Source: Cristatella mucedo (Eukaryota; Bryozoa; Phylactolaemata; Cristatellidae). Taken from it: 64,000 nt of DNA. Below are positions 32,386 through 43,869 of the stretch, piece after piece; the stretch's first letter is position 1, and every line of letters starts with the position of its first letter. Under the pieces are notes generated by a model. That model did not search any database, was not told the origin of the DNA, and was given only the letters and a program-made list of their open reading frames with translations. A program made the translations under genes and the position numbers. The stretch covers positions 24,980 to 88,979 of the forward strand of contig WPIO01000323.1 of the NCBI GenBank assembly GCA_009760855.2. Direction: 5' to 3'.

Positions 32386-35095
32386 CTTTTCTCAATCTAG
32401 TGGATTCGCTGTCTTCTAGCCACGTGCGAAACGCGAGGATTAATCGAGCTAAAAAGTTCATGCTGAATGTGTGATTGCGTGGGTGACAGAATCATGAAAG
32501 GAAGAAATGCAATTCCATCAATGCTATGTGGTGAGTGCTAAGTTAGTAAGAGGTACCGGCTGATAAAGATGAACACAAAACAGGCGTAGCCGGCAAGATC
32601 AGAAGGCGACTGGACCAATAGGGATCCGAAGAAGGCGCTGCCACAGTTCCAGTATTAAAATCGTCTAACACAGAGTGCTAAGTAGCAGTGTGAATCATTG
32701 CAGACGCTGGGAAATATTGGCATAGCTAGCACGTTCAAGCACGGCTAACTAGTAGCAGTTTTTGTATTCATATGTGCAGGTCTGCCAACTATAGCACACA
32801 ACGGTGGCAAGAATGAGCTCTCACATGTTAATGAAACTAGTCAAAGATTATGTCATAACCCTCTATTTTATTGCAATTGAGAGGCACGTTCGTTTATCCG
32901 AAGCCACACATTACAACTCACTCAGTAGCCAAAAAGACATTGACTGACTAATACTTAAAATGTCCAGCCGTACTTTCTATGTAAAATGGGCATTTAAATA
33001 AATTAAATTATTACAGTTTATAATTTGAATGCTGCTAATTATCTCTAGGGCTGTCATGCACTGACCGGTTTAACAAGCAAATATTTCACAACTACTCTTG
33101 TGGGGGGAGTGCTGAGAAAATTCTGAGAAGATTGGTTCAAATTTCAAATAAATAACTATGATAGCTTGTAAAAGACGAGCGTGTGAGAAATGTGATCTGA
33201 ATTTCGAGCAATCCCTAAATCTGTGGCCGGCGGCTGCACCGAGTTGCCAACCGCCGAGACTGTCCAACGTACGACTGCAGGTGAAGCATACCTTAGCGGC
33301 CTTAAGCTGCGCTAATTACGACAGCAGCGACAGCACCACCCCAACACCAGCTACCACTTACTACTTAAGCAGCTGGTTTCATTCAGTTATTGCTAGTTTT
33401 CAGACTAAGTCCGCACTTCTTTTATCCAGCCGCTATTGTAAAATCAGAAGTGCCTAATAGTGAATGGCAGATGCCTTAGGTGTGCGTCTCACCTTCAGGT
33501 CCATAGTGTGTCTCTTAAATTGACAAGTTGTATTCAAGTTGTATACAGTTGTATACAAGTTGTATTGTATTGTATTACAAATTTGTACCCATTCACAGTA
33601 GGTCTAGAAAGCTAACGATTTAGCGGGCTCGGACAGCTTTAGCAAACTTTTATTGACAATCTCCCAGGCACATCAAAACAGCAATGTTGAAGTCACTAGA
33701 ACGATAGAAACATGATTACCACAAGAGTTTCTTCAACGTTCCACACCAATTTTACTGCATTACTCAAGGTTGCACGGCAACTTAGTTCGGTTAGCGGGTG
33801 TATCGGCTGGGCGGTCGGCCATGCGTTACCAGGTAATGCACAAGAATCAAATCGCTTAGCCAGACGTGCAAAGTATTTGTCTCTATAATATTTTTAAAGA
33901 AATTTTTTTACTGAATATCAGTAACTTAGTTAAGCATTGTTTCTGAACTTGCCTTATGAGACAAGTTTCCTAGATTGCTGTTAGTGCGTTATACGACTTC
34001 GCAACGTTATGACAACAGCAGGTTTGCTGAAAAAGACTGCTAAATGCAAGTCTGAAACTAAGATCAATTATGTAATTAAAATGTAAAGTTTGAGCTGATA
34101 CTGTAACCTAACCACTATTTCGTTTTCTTATATTCCCAGGAGACTAAACGGCGAAGGAGAAATGCGACTGAAGGTATTCAATTTGGACCAAGAAAAAAAA
34201 TCTTCGCTGACTGGGAACTGCATATATAATTGAAGTCAAATTGAAAATCCACAAGCGTCAAAGGAGCGTGACATAAAGTACCAACTGGATGTGGTGAGAA
34301 ATGTTTGGTTTTTTGCAAGTATGTGCTGGCAATCTCTCTCCGAAACACAAACGACGGTGTATGGCCTAGGCTTTAACAAACTGCAAGTTGAGCCAGCTTG
34401 AAAAGGTGATCATAGAAATCTGATTTTTTCATTTGTGCGTGGCTGATACTTCAGATATCAGTTTTAAAGGACCGCTTTACTTCTGCAACAGTCTAATTAT
34501 ATTTGAGCTTAGCACTCGTTAAAGCTCAGAAGAACTTAATTTGCATGTGTGCCGCGTTAGGGTACACCAGGCATCATCACTTTGCTGTTCTCACTTAAGC
34601 TCAAATTATCGCCCGTATATTATTGTGTGTTTAGCTGAAGGTAGCCTTCGGTGAATGGCTTGGACGTGGCGCACCCTTATCCCTATCACCTCGTTGCTGC
34701 CGGTCCTTAGACTTGTGGTTCGGGTATCATTAGCCCTGTCGATAGAGCGGTTCACGCTTGATCTCAAAAATAACACAGGAATGTAGAGGTTTTTAGCACC
34801 AACCAAAGCTCCTGGCTTGAGTAGTTCAAATAAACGACCTAAAAGAGCTTTAACTTAAAAAGCAATATCAATAAAGTTGTTATTACTTAAAACTACAATA
34901 GAAGGCTTAGTGTGTGATCTCAAGTGACACAGATTCTTATAAGTATTAGAGGGCGGACACTTTACCCTCAGCATCCACACTGCATTCTAGCACTGGGGGG
35001 GGGGGCTTTCAAGCAGTGTATGACTTCAGGATCCTGTCCCCATCCTATGGTTCAATTGTTCTTTTTTTTCCTTGGCAAGCTGAATCAGTTTTTTA
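32386..35095. other. Unassigned sequence
   Basis: No gene or dispersed repeat recognised. Minor items are a short GTTGTAT-type tandem at about 33525-33578, an 11-base G run at 34995-35005, and frames of 99 codons at 33158-33457 and 34924-35223 with no known domain. Confidence 0.35.
33525..33578. repeat. Short (CAAGTTGTAT)-type tandem repeat
   Basis: CAAGTTGTATTC, AAGTTGTATACAGTTGTATA and CAAGTTGTATTGTATTGTAT follow each other. Low-complexity slippage product. Confidence 0.75.
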
Positions 35096-35099
35096 ACAG

Positions 35100-35270
35100 A
35101 CCTCTCACCGCACTGCCAGCTTATCTAAATCAGACAAACCAGCTGTGCCCATGGCTTCAACTCCCGTGGATAACAAGCGTTCAGTTACAATGCTCCGAAA
35201 GCCTGGAACTTATCTTTGTCTGAATTCACTTTATCTCCCTACGTGACGCCTTTTAAAAGCAGCTGAGGCC
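35100..35270 (+). mobile_element. Possible LINE C-terminal relic
   Basis: One frame reads YNAPKAWNLSLSEFTLSP, then VTPFKSS. This resembles the end of CR1/L2-like polyproteins (YAPxxWNSLPxxL...FKSxLKTHLF). The match is short and broken. Confidence 0.35.
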
Positions 35271-35845
35271 TACCATTTGTTCTCAGTACATGCTCAATCC
35301 CAGTGCATTTTTGATTGTGGGGCTTGTGAGTCATGAAAAGGTGCCTACCATGACTAAAGACACGTGCAAGAATGTATTTGTCATGTGATTTAGTGATCCT
35401 GCATTCTACCAGTAGACTTTATGTGCTTACCAGAGATTGATGCAACGCATTTTCCTAATCAGTAGTACAGCTATTTGGCTGCTGGGAAAAAGCCTTCTTT
35501 TGAACATCTCAAGGCTTGTCACGTGCATGATACTTCAATGTTGTTGCACGCTTGTGTAGGTGCTGTATCTCAATGGGCGTTTATTCTAAGTTATCGCATC
35601 TCTTACAACCAGCTGTAAAGCACCTGAATAGAGAATCTTTATGATATGGTGCTCTAAAACAGGTAGAATATTATTTTTGCCAGTTGTACGTAAGCGCAGA
35701 ATTCTTCCTTAGCATCTGGTTGAATTCAGATAGAAGTTTTAAACGTTTTCTTTCCCTTGACAATCCCATCAACTCTCCCTACTTTCAGCTAATTATAACA
35801 GCAAGAAATTGAGTCTTTTTAGACAGAGAAACTAAAATTACGTTT

Positions 35846-35960
35846 TCCTTTGCACAAGTGTTATCCCACCTCGACTTTGGCAACTCTATGCTTACTATTT
35901 TGGGCTTGAAATTCATTGAAAAGACGGCAGCTTGGCTTCTTGGTCGTTGGCGTTAATGCT
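35846..35960 (+). mobile_element. LINE A coding fragment, first of a stack
   Basis: SHLDFGNSMLT and TAAWLLGRW readings correspond to the SHLDF*KSLLTGLP and SAARLVCRE region of the best LINE A copy (46.68-46.80 kb). The following sequence restarts upstream in the LINE A coding order, so this is a separate piece. Confidence 0.55.
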
Positions 35961-35964
35961 GGAA

Positions 35965-36740
35965 CAAATCTGCCTCCTTTAGTATCACAAAATGCCAAAA
36001 CTCAGGCTTGCTTAGACAGGAAAATTGCATCAAAGTTGGTTCATGCATTTGTGACTTCGCGTCTCGACTTTTGTAATCAAAAGCTTACTGGTTAACCTGC
36101 GTATGCAACCAAGCACTTACATTTGGTGAAAGTCTTTTTAGCTAGGCTCATCTGTCGTGAGAATTACAGTAGCCATATCGTACCATTTTCCACCGACCTG
36201 CACTATCTGCCAGTCAAGCAACGCATTCAATTCAAGGTTTTGTCGCTCACTTTTAGGTCCCTTCATTCTTTGGCTCTTGCTTACCTATCACACCTACTCC
36301 CCCTCAAGGCTAAGTATCGTACCAACCGCTTTCAGAATCTAGCTATTAACTTATGCCTCGTGAAAACATCAAATCCTTTGGAGATCGTGCCTTTAGTTCA
36401 TATGCTCATAAAGCCTGGAACTCACTCCCGAACTCCGTCATGACATCTCCTGGTTTGACCAGTTCAAAAAAAATTAAAAACGCAGCTATTTATGACAGTA
36501 TTTAGTGGGTACCTGTGATTCGTTCTTTATGTGCTTAGCCATGCTGACACTGTGCTTGCTGAGACTAACCACACTTGCATTCTGACCCTGTGCATGTCAC
36601 CCTTAACCATGTTATTTATATTCTTTATCAAACATGATACCACTCCTCACTGATTGTGTTTCCTTTGCAACAAATATAAAGGGCATAGGAAGAGATTATG
36701 TTCTCTGAGGGCACTTTAGGTGCATTATTGAAATTATTAC
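35965..36740 (+). mobile_element. LINE A 3' copy A3, with hairpin tail
   Basis: It restarts at CAGGCTTGCTTAGACAGG, equal to CGGGCTTGTTTAGATAAAG at 46.63 kb. It continues through CTATCTGCCAGTCAAGCAAC (36205), TTTTAGGTCCCTTCATTC (36252), the 3' UTR block TTCTGACCCTGTGCATGTCA (36580) and the decayed hairpin AGATTATGTTCTCTGAGGGC (36693), ending near 36740. It covers the same part as the last 750 bp of the 45.5-47.4 kb copy. Coding frames are broken. Confidence 0.85.
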
Positions 36741-37215
36741 CTGCACTGGCTCCCAATCAAGCAGCATCCGTTAAGGTACACATACTTAATTTTAGGTCCC
36801 TCAATTCTCTGGTTACAGCCTACCTATCAGGACTACTCCTCTGCCAGAAGAATAATCAACCTGCTGTTCCGACTCGAATCGTTTAGCCATAACTCGTTCA
36901 TGCCTAAAAAGCGTTAGAGACCGTACCTTTTTCTATGCTCCCAAAGCACGAAACTCACTACCAAGGCATACCAAAGTGTCTTATGACTTGAAAAATTAAA
37001 AAGAAGCTTAACAATTACTTGTTTATGACAAAATTAGGTGGGTATTGTAATGCGTTCTTCGTGTGCATGTTATTGCTTACACTATCCTTGCTGCTCGCGG
37101 ATGTTGCCATGATTAATTTAGTAATGTTTTTTTTATGTAGCATCTATAAAGTTCCTGCTAAGAAATTTAGTTCTCCGAGGGTGCTATACAAATGTATTTT
37201 GTTAACTTTCACTAA
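36735..37215 (+). mobile_element. LINE A 3' copy A4, directly after A3
   Basis: ACCTGCACTGGCTCCCAATC begins where the tail of A3 ends. TTTTAGGTCCCTCAATTCTC, the AACCTGCTGTTCCGACTCG region, GACAAAATTAGGTGGGTATT and the hairpin/tail TTAGTTCTCCGAGGGTGCTA near 37165 follow in LINE A order. Confidence 0.8.
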
Positions 37216-37330
37216 ATTTTGCTGGCTCTCAATGAAGCAGTGCATGGACACACAGGTTTTTGTAACTCACTTTAAGGTCCGTTCATTCTCTTGAACAAGC
37301 GTACCTATCTGAGCATCAGCCCAATTAGGT
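37205..37330 (+). mobile_element. LINE A fragment A5, directly after A4
   Basis: TGCTGGCTCTCAATGAAGCA, TTTTTGTAACTCACTTTAAG and GTCCGTTCATTCTC repeat the start of A4 once more, then stop. Confidence 0.65.
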
Positions 37331-39185
37331 GAAGCTTCGATTGAGGTTACTTCGTCAGTATGCTGAGCATACGACTTGAGCTCTGCTCAGTAGCTTTTGC
37401 AAACCGTCGATCTTGCTACGCCGTTGCTACTAGTGTTCAAGTGCTCGCTTAAAGATGCAGGCATAAGCAATGAAACTGGTTTTATGTTTACTTTTGTATG
37501 TCTAATTTCAAGACAGACATTAACATTTGGGTATAGAGATTTCAATCAGGCATGATGCTTTCCCACTAAATTTAGTAGTTGCTTCTAGAGCTGAGGTTGG
37601 CTCGTGAAGGAAAGTTCTTGACTGGTAAGGCCTAATCGCTGTATACGGTTGGTATGCAACATCCTTCTTATAAGTCCACGGCTAAACCTGAAGGACAGTG
37701 AAGCCTAGGAAGCAGTCTTAAAAGACCCGGTAACGCAGCTGCACAAATTAAAAACGAAAAGAAATTGGTAAAATTGCTTTCATATTATTGGCTGAGAAGA
37801 TACAATAACTCTGTGACTGAACTAATAAAAGAACTGAGGTATACTGAGGTATACTTTTACAGAGAATGAGAAACATACATGTCTATTAATATTAGTGTTA
37901 TGTGAAATTAGAAATAAGCGATAGACCATTTATTTAAAAAAGGCAATATATTACATATAACGCAGTCAACAGCAAACTAGTATATGTTGATTTCATTTTG
38001 AAGGACTCAAGCTTGTCCCAAGAGTCTCTCTAGTTTGACATCTTATTAAACCAGACGTCAGCTTTAATATCTATGTCTGTGGTAGTATAATTTGTTTAAA
38101 AAGACTGATATTGAGAATATCCACAATGTTAGTCATCACGATGGTAAATCTTCGTAAATTTAGTTGGTGCACAAGACTGACCAATAATAGAAAAGGGTTA
38201 TTGATCAAACCTTCCAGCTTAAAGAAACAAACCCTGACCCACCACCAGATCGGCGGTAGCCATTTCGTAATAGGGTTCCAGCTTGTAGTAAAATTGTTAA
38301 GAGCGGTGGGCGAAATTATTTATAATGCAATAGAGCCTTTTAGAAAGCTAGGTAGGCTTCTGAACAACTTCTCGTAGAGAATTCCAGCTAAAGGTGCTTG
38401 TCATATTGTTAGAAATCTGGCAACAAACTTTTTTTTATCCAAGTCTCTAGGGAAATTCTCATATTTTAACGCTTGGCTCTATCAATCTTGCTTCTTAATG
38501 AGAAGGAGAAAAAATGTCCTTTGTCATTGGATGTCTGGCTTAGATTCTCAGCCTAATTCCTCACTAGAATTTGATTTTAGCTTACAGATACTTCCACAGC
38601 AGCAAGACTTTGGGGTGTGCTTCGACTATTTCCAAAGACGGTTATGTAAGTCACAACACAATCTTGTGCAACTTTTTCAGCTTAGCGAGAGGTTTTCAAT
38701 GTTAGGATGTTGATGCAGGTTTTCCGTAGTCGAACTTTATCTGTGATCGACCGGCTCCGATGCAGAAATCGATGGTTCTTAAGATGCAATGATTGCTTTG
38801 AGTGAGAGCTGGGGCTGGACATGTCATGTCAAAATGCATTAAGTAGGTGACATATGTTTACTGGGCTAAGATATTGCACAAGTATTTGTCATTGCTAATA
38901 CTCAGGGAATTGAGGATCAGGACAGGTCTGCTTAGCATGCCCGACGAAGCCCATTCAATAGTGAGGCCGAAAGGACAAATCGAGAATAAGCTGCAAACGT
39001 TTCCACATACAGAAGCCAGACAGTAGCAGCAGCATGTAGGATCTGCTGCTGCTGTGATGCGTTTGTGTCATAAGAAGGGTGCAAACTGCAATGATCACAA
39101 AATAATTGTGTGATGTTTAATTCAATCTCTCAGGTCATTAGTTTAAACGATTGCACCACGCCGTGCGAAGGGTAAGCTCGGCGCT
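37331..39185. other. Unassigned sequence
   Basis: About 1.85 kb with frames of 88 (38111-38377) and 71 codons (38498-38713) and no recognised domain. A short 12-bp direct repeat (GAGGTATACT twice) is at 37837. Confidence 0.35.
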
Positions 39186-39186
39186 C

Positions 39187-39385
39187 CACTTACCACATTT
39201 TCATGCTGACCCTGTGCATGTCACCCCTATCCATGTTACTCATTTTTTTTTGTTTTTCAATCATGATTTTACTTACCATTTAATTGCATTTCCCTTTGCA
39301 GCAAATGTAAAGCACCTAGAAAGAGATTAAGTTCTCTGAGGGCACTTTATCAAGTACGTTATTATTATTATTATTATTATTATTT
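39187..39385 (+). mobile_element. LINE A 3' UTR fragment A6 with (ATT)n tail
   Basis: TTCATGCTGACCCTGTGCAT, GTCACCCCTATCCATGTTAC, AGCAAATGTAAAGCACCTAG and AGATTAAGTTCTCTGAGGGC match the 3' UTR of the 47.2-47.4 kb copy, ending in seven or more ATT units. Confidence 0.88.
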
Positions 39386-39394
39386 GATGTTTCT

Positions 39395-40361
39395 GCTTTG
39401 CATGCAGTGCATGCTAGTCTTAGCATCATTAGTTTTGACACTTGCCACAGGTGCTATGCACGCTTCCCTGTAAGAGACATTTCAAATGGAAACTCTCATG
39501 CCTTGCATTCCGAGCACTTTGCTTACTGTCACTAGTTCCGATAGCTACGTCAGATGTAAGGCAGGCTGTGCTTGGTCTCAGCAGTTATGTGTGCCTATCA
39601 TTCCTTGTGGGTTGATCAGTTAGCACCAGTTCCGACTATAACCTCCCACACAAATATAGCTGAGTAACTTTTTGCGATTGCTGCCTGGCTTGCAATGCGT
39701 GATGTGCAGTTGATACAGCAAATACATTCCAGTGCATACTGCGATTAGGGTCAGAAGTTTTGACTGTTGCCTTATGTGAAGTAAACTGCATGCTTGCTTA
39801 ATATTAACGGTTCTTGTGGTACCTCTCATTCTGAGCACGCTGAGGTCGAGATCACTACCTACTTTTTCTGCTATTTCAAGTAAGTGCATGTTAAGCTGGG
39901 CAAGTTTAAAGGAAGGCCAAATGGATTTAGGTGCAACTACTGCAGTGCATTCCGTGCTTGAGTAGCTATCTCACGCTGGTTTGAAGTATTTACTTGCACT
40001 CCATGCATGAATGCCACTTTTGTTTTCACTCGTTTCGATAGCCGCCTAACCTGCACTGCGTATTAAGGTTGGTAAGCATTTAAGACTACTTCCATTGGTA
40101 CCTCTTACAGTGTAAACTGAGCTTCTTGTCACTACAGTTTGGACTGTTGGCACACAAGAACTGCATTTTTGTTCGGTATCGCTCGTTACGAATGTTAGTA
40201 ATATTTAGTGCATGCTGACATTACTATTACTAGTTCCCTTTCTTGCCTCCCACGTCTTTCAGTACGAGCTGATTTGGCCAGAGCTGGGTGCTATCTTAAA
40301 TGCAGTGCATGCTGATAGGAATATAAATTATTCTGTATGCTGCGTCATATGCCTCATTGTT
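39395..40361. repeat. Degenerate 50-60-bp satellite, first block
   Basis: Recurrent unit: CAGTGCATGCTGA near its start, TAGTATCACTAGTTCCGA in the middle and TGCTGCCT near its end. Clear members start near 39406, 39506, 39726, 40207, 40259 and 40304; others are more worn. Spacing is about 45-60 bp or multiples. The frame at 39889-39620 (minus) is a by-product. Confidence 0.7.
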
Positions 40362-40495
40362 GCCGAGCTGGTTGGTCCAGCGGATAAGGTGCTCTCCCGA
40401 CCAAGGTCTGGCTGAGGTCGTGGACTCGAGCCCCGAGGATTATGTAAAGCGCCTGACGAGAGATTAAGTTATCTTGGGGCGCTATACAAACGAAT
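40362..40495 (+). mobile_element. SINE1 copy b, tRNA-derived (best copy)
   Basis: GCCGAGCTGGTTGGTCCAGC and GGATAAGGTGCTCTCCCGAC form an A-box region, and GGTCGTGGACTCGAGCCC the B box. The tail is AAGCGCCTGACGAGAGATTA, AGTTATCTTGGGGCGCTATA, CAAACGAAT. Tail and hairpin match the 3' end of LINE A (AAGCACCTAGAGAGAGATTA, AGTTCTCTGAGGGCGCTTTA). The SINE splits the satellite on both sides of it. Confidence 0.85.
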
Positions 40496-40499
40496 ATTT

Positions 40500-41240
40500 T
40501 TAAATGAATTATATGCAGTGCACGCTGAGTGTAGTATCTATAGCTCCAACTGTTGCTTCCCTTGCGATGCTTGTTGAGCTCATCATCACTTGTTCAGCTA
40601 ATCGCCAGCATGCAGGGCTAATGTAGCTCTGTGTAAGCAGTCCCACCCAGTTGCTTCATTAGCCGCAGTGAATGCTAACATTAGGATCAATACTTATGAA
40701 TGCTGATAATTTTAATGATGTGCATGCTGAAATTAGTTTAGTTGCCTAACATTCTGTTCATCCTTGCTAGGTAACTAGCCAGAATAGCTACTTTACATGT
40801 GGTGAATGCTTACGTTACTATCGCTAGGTGTGTCGGCTGCCTCACATTCAGTGCAGGGTGAGCTTGGTGTCATCATTGCCAATTTATAATTTACAGGTAC
40901 AGGATTCTGAGTTTAGCAGTACTAGTTTAGTCTGCTTTCTACATTCAATGAGCATGGTGCCCTTAGTATCAGTTCCGATTATGCTTATACATTCAGTGCA
41001 TGGAGAGATTTTGGTTTTTCGCTTTCCAAAAGCTAAGAAAATTGAGTATGTGCCTAGCTTAACAGTACCTATTATTACTTTTACCTCAAATGCAATGCAG
41101 GCTGGCTTAATAGTACTAGTTCCCTTTGCTACCCCGTATTCAGTGCTTGCTGAACTTGGTATACCTAGTTCCATCTGCTGCCGAACATTCCGTAGATCGT
41201 CGTGGACTTACTTAGGTCGATACTTAAAAAGCCCTAGTTA
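40500..41240. repeat. Degenerate 50-60-bp satellite, second block
   Basis: Unit members resume directly after SINE1-b: GCAGTGCACGCTGAGTGTAG (40515), GCAGTGAATGCTAACATTAG (40665), ATTCAGTGCATGGAGAG (40990), ATGCAATGCAGGCTGG (41092), TTCAGTGCTTGCTGAACTTG (41140). TAGTACTAGTTCCCTTTGCT near 41110 is the middle part. A 137-codon frame at 40828-41241 runs through it and has a repeat-derived composition. Confidence 0.7.
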
Positions 41241-41244
41241 AATA

Positions 41245-42610
41245 TAGGAGTCATTTTTAAAAATCATCCTGTTTCCTTGCTTAAATTTCTGTCTAATATT
41301 CTTGAGAAAATTTTTGCTAGATAGCCGGTAGAACATATTGAAAATATTGAAATGTAAGAACAATTTCAATCGGGGTTCAAGAGGCAGCACTCCAATGAAG
41401 AATTTTCTCATCCGCGTTAACAATGACATTCTATGTGGCAACTATGCCGGGAATTTCACTGCCTTAGTTCTGCCTGATCTATCAGCTGCTTTCGACACCA
41501 TTGATCACGATTTTCTACTTGAATGATTGAGAATAGCGATCGGTCTAGCAGACGACACACTGGCTTGGTTTAAATCTTATTTTTTCTGATCTGTTCAATC
41601 CGTGTCGTATGGGGGTCGGGTCGCACACACGAGACGGGCCCCCTGTGGAGACCCTCAAGGGTCCGTCCTCGGTCCATTGCTGTTCTCCATTTATACTCGA
41701 CTTTCGGAAAAGTGATTAACGCCCATGGAATAGGATTTACTTTTATGCTGACGATGCTCAGCTGCATTTGTCGTTCAAACCGTCGGAATCTGCTGCAGCA
41801 ATGGATAAACTGAATGCTTGCTTTGGAAACATTCAATCCTGAATGTCGGAGAATTTCTCGAATCTAAAGGATGATACAACTGAGCTGCTGCATAAAGAAC
41901 ACTCTAAGCTTCTGGCTGGATTAGACGGCTTTTCTCTTCTAATAGGTTATGCTGTTGTGCCACCGTCACCACATGCTCTAAATTTCAGTGGCGTTTACCA
42001 CAGCTGCTTACATTTTAAAAGCCTGATTCAGAAGACTGCTTCTACAGCTTGCCATCACATCTGATCCCCATATAAGATACGGAGCCGTCTTCCACGGTGG
42101 CTTGTAAACATTTTAACTGGCTCCGTTAGCTCTGTCTCTGCTCGATCATTGTAATTCCCATTTGGCTCGACAAAAAAGCAACGAAGCCACTGTAAATGGC
42201 TATGAATATGGCTGCAAGGCTAGTTTCCAGGTCTCAACTATTTTACCTCATGCCCCCTTGGTTGAAAGAGCTTCGATAGCAGCCGGTTGATCAACTAATA
42301 CAAATCGAAGCTCTAACCATGACCCACAAGGTCCGTAATGGCTTGGCTCCTCCATACCTAGCTGAACTGCTGCACCAGTTGGAGCCTTTTCATACCCTCG
42401 AGTCCTGTATGGGCTATCAATTATATATTGTGTTCCATTCCTCCGCTTAAAGACTGTTGGCGACAGAAGCTTTAGCTCTGCAGGTCCTAGACTATGAAAC
42501 TCACTTCCACGATTCTTACGCAACAATCCATACTCTCCTGTTGCTGACCAAGGTGCATTCCTTCATTGTAACTGCTTTCCGGCATGCATTAGGTGTTGAG
42601 CTATGAGCCA
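41245..42610 (+). mobile_element. LINE family B, copy B6 (plus strand)
   Basis: Readable pieces in order: KNHPVSLLKFLSNILEK (finger region, about 41255), EQFQSGFKRQHSNEE, LPDLSAAFDTIDHDFLLE (catalytic Asp motif, 41467-41526), DPQGSVLGPLLFSIYTRL (41650-41705), a damaged palm motif near 41745 (FYADDAQLHLSF), the frame 41843-42064 with LKDDTTELLHKEHSKLL and LIQKTASTACHHI, then YLAELLHQLEP near 42360 and ALALQVLDYETHF near 42475. This is the longest coding stretch of family B in the window. Numerous stops and shifts. The TTACA tail is not seen, so the 3' end is lost. It interrupts the satellite. Confidence 0.85.
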
Positions 42611-42780
42611 CTGGTTAGGAATACGGACTTACATACAGCGCTGCTGGCATGGTTGCACTTGTTGTGACCACTGGCTGACATGTAGTCTATGTTGAGCGTG
42701 GTCTCGTAAGTTCTATAACGGCCATCGCTTTTATGGATGGTATGTTTGTTATCTTGAGTCGTATTGCCATGATGTCACAC

Positions 42781-42935
42781 TAGGTAAGGCGGCTGCTTTT
42801 CACGACCACAGGAATTAGGTCGTGGGCTCAAATGCTGTGGCGGGCAATCCTTTTATCACATTTGCAAGCCGCGGCGATAGACTTAAAGGCTCTTCTGCCG
42901 ATATACAAAAGACGCAGTTAAATCAGCTAGTGTTT
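42781..42935 (+). mobile_element. SINE2 copy b, tRNA-derived
   Basis: TAGGTAAGGCGGCTGCTTTT, CACGACCACAGGAATTAGGT, CGTGGGCTCAAATGCTGTGG (B-box region), TTTGCAAGCCGCGGCGATAG, ACTTAAAGGCTCTTCTGCCG, AAAGACGCAGTTAAATCAGC. Same layout as copy a at 20.9 kb. It sits inside the old satellite region. Confidence 0.85.
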
Positions 42936-42939
42936 GCTG

Positions 42940-43080
42940 CTGGTCATTTAGTCGAGGCTGAGCTTATTGTCTTTGGGTCTGCCTGCTGCCTCACAATATG
43001 GCCATGCTGAACTGGTTACCCCTAGCTCCGATTGCTGTATCGCACGCAGTGCATGGTGAATATTTGGTTAAACTAGTTTG
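42940..43080. repeat. Satellite remnant, third block
   Basis: GTCGAGGCTGAGCTTATTGT, CTGCCTGCTGCCTCACAATA, GGCCATGCTGAACTGG, CCTAGCTCCGATTGCTGTAT and GCACGCAGTGCATGGTGAAT are two worn satellite units continuing beyond LINE B6 and SINE2-b. Confidence 0.65.
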
Positions 43081-43860
43081 AACTGATCACTTACATCTTG
43101 GGCAAGATGAGTTACGTATAAATAGTTTTTACAACACTGATAATTTTTTCCTGCTTGATTCCATTTCCTGGACCCAGTCTACTAACCTCAGCCAGTGTTG
43201 CTTATAGATGACAGTGGTCTGCAATCAGCTGTAGAGCCGGTGCCTAGTTGATAGCAAAGTCTGGAGGGCCGGAAGCTTATGACATCGGTCGTATTAGTAT
43301 AATTTATTTAAGCTTCCATATTAGTAACTATAACTAGTACGCCTATGGAAAATGAGCCTCTTCCCTCATGCAGCAAACTATGTAGTAACTACCCACTACA
43401 TCCACCTACAACCAGCCCCCTTTTCCTGCTGCCGATACCGTCGAACGCCGTGACTGGCGAGTAGGTTCAAGGGTAATAAAGGGTCAGCCGCTTAAGCGAA
43501 ACAGCTGCCAACTGCACAGCAGCCTAAGTTACACTTAGCTGTTTTCCTTTGTAGGTGCTGGCTGGTCTCTGTCCAACTTAAACTCTCCGTACTACGACGA
43601 AAATTGAGATTTCTCTACCGTATCTGGTACAAAACGGTCACCCTTCTCAGTAGATTGGCTTTCAGTGCTGTACAAAGTTAGTCTCGTCCACGTTGACTGT
43701 AGATCATCCTTGCCAGCACTTATTATTCGTAGAGGCTAATAGCCAAATGCATTCATGCATGTCGGCTGAGAACGTGAACTGGCAGCCTTCGCTCTATGCC
43801 CTCATATATTTCTCTCTATTATGTAGTACGGGTTTGTTTGTTCTTTTGACTTTCTTTAGC
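43081..43860. other. Unassigned sequence
   Basis: No clear satellite units, gene or mobile element; a few GCTGCC and CTGCTGCC words may be relics of the array. Confidence 0.35.
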
Positions 43861-43869
43861 AATTGATCG

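Noticed and set aside
40440-40490. Hammerhead ribozyme in SINE1 (CTGACGAG word)
   Set aside because: The required GAAA half of the core is missing at any sensible distance; the word belongs to the LINE-like tail hairpin.
40828-41241. 137-codon frame as a membrane protein gene
   Set aside because: It runs through the 50-60-bp satellite; its hydrophobic composition comes from the repeat unit, and a minus-strand frame of 96 codons covers the same place.
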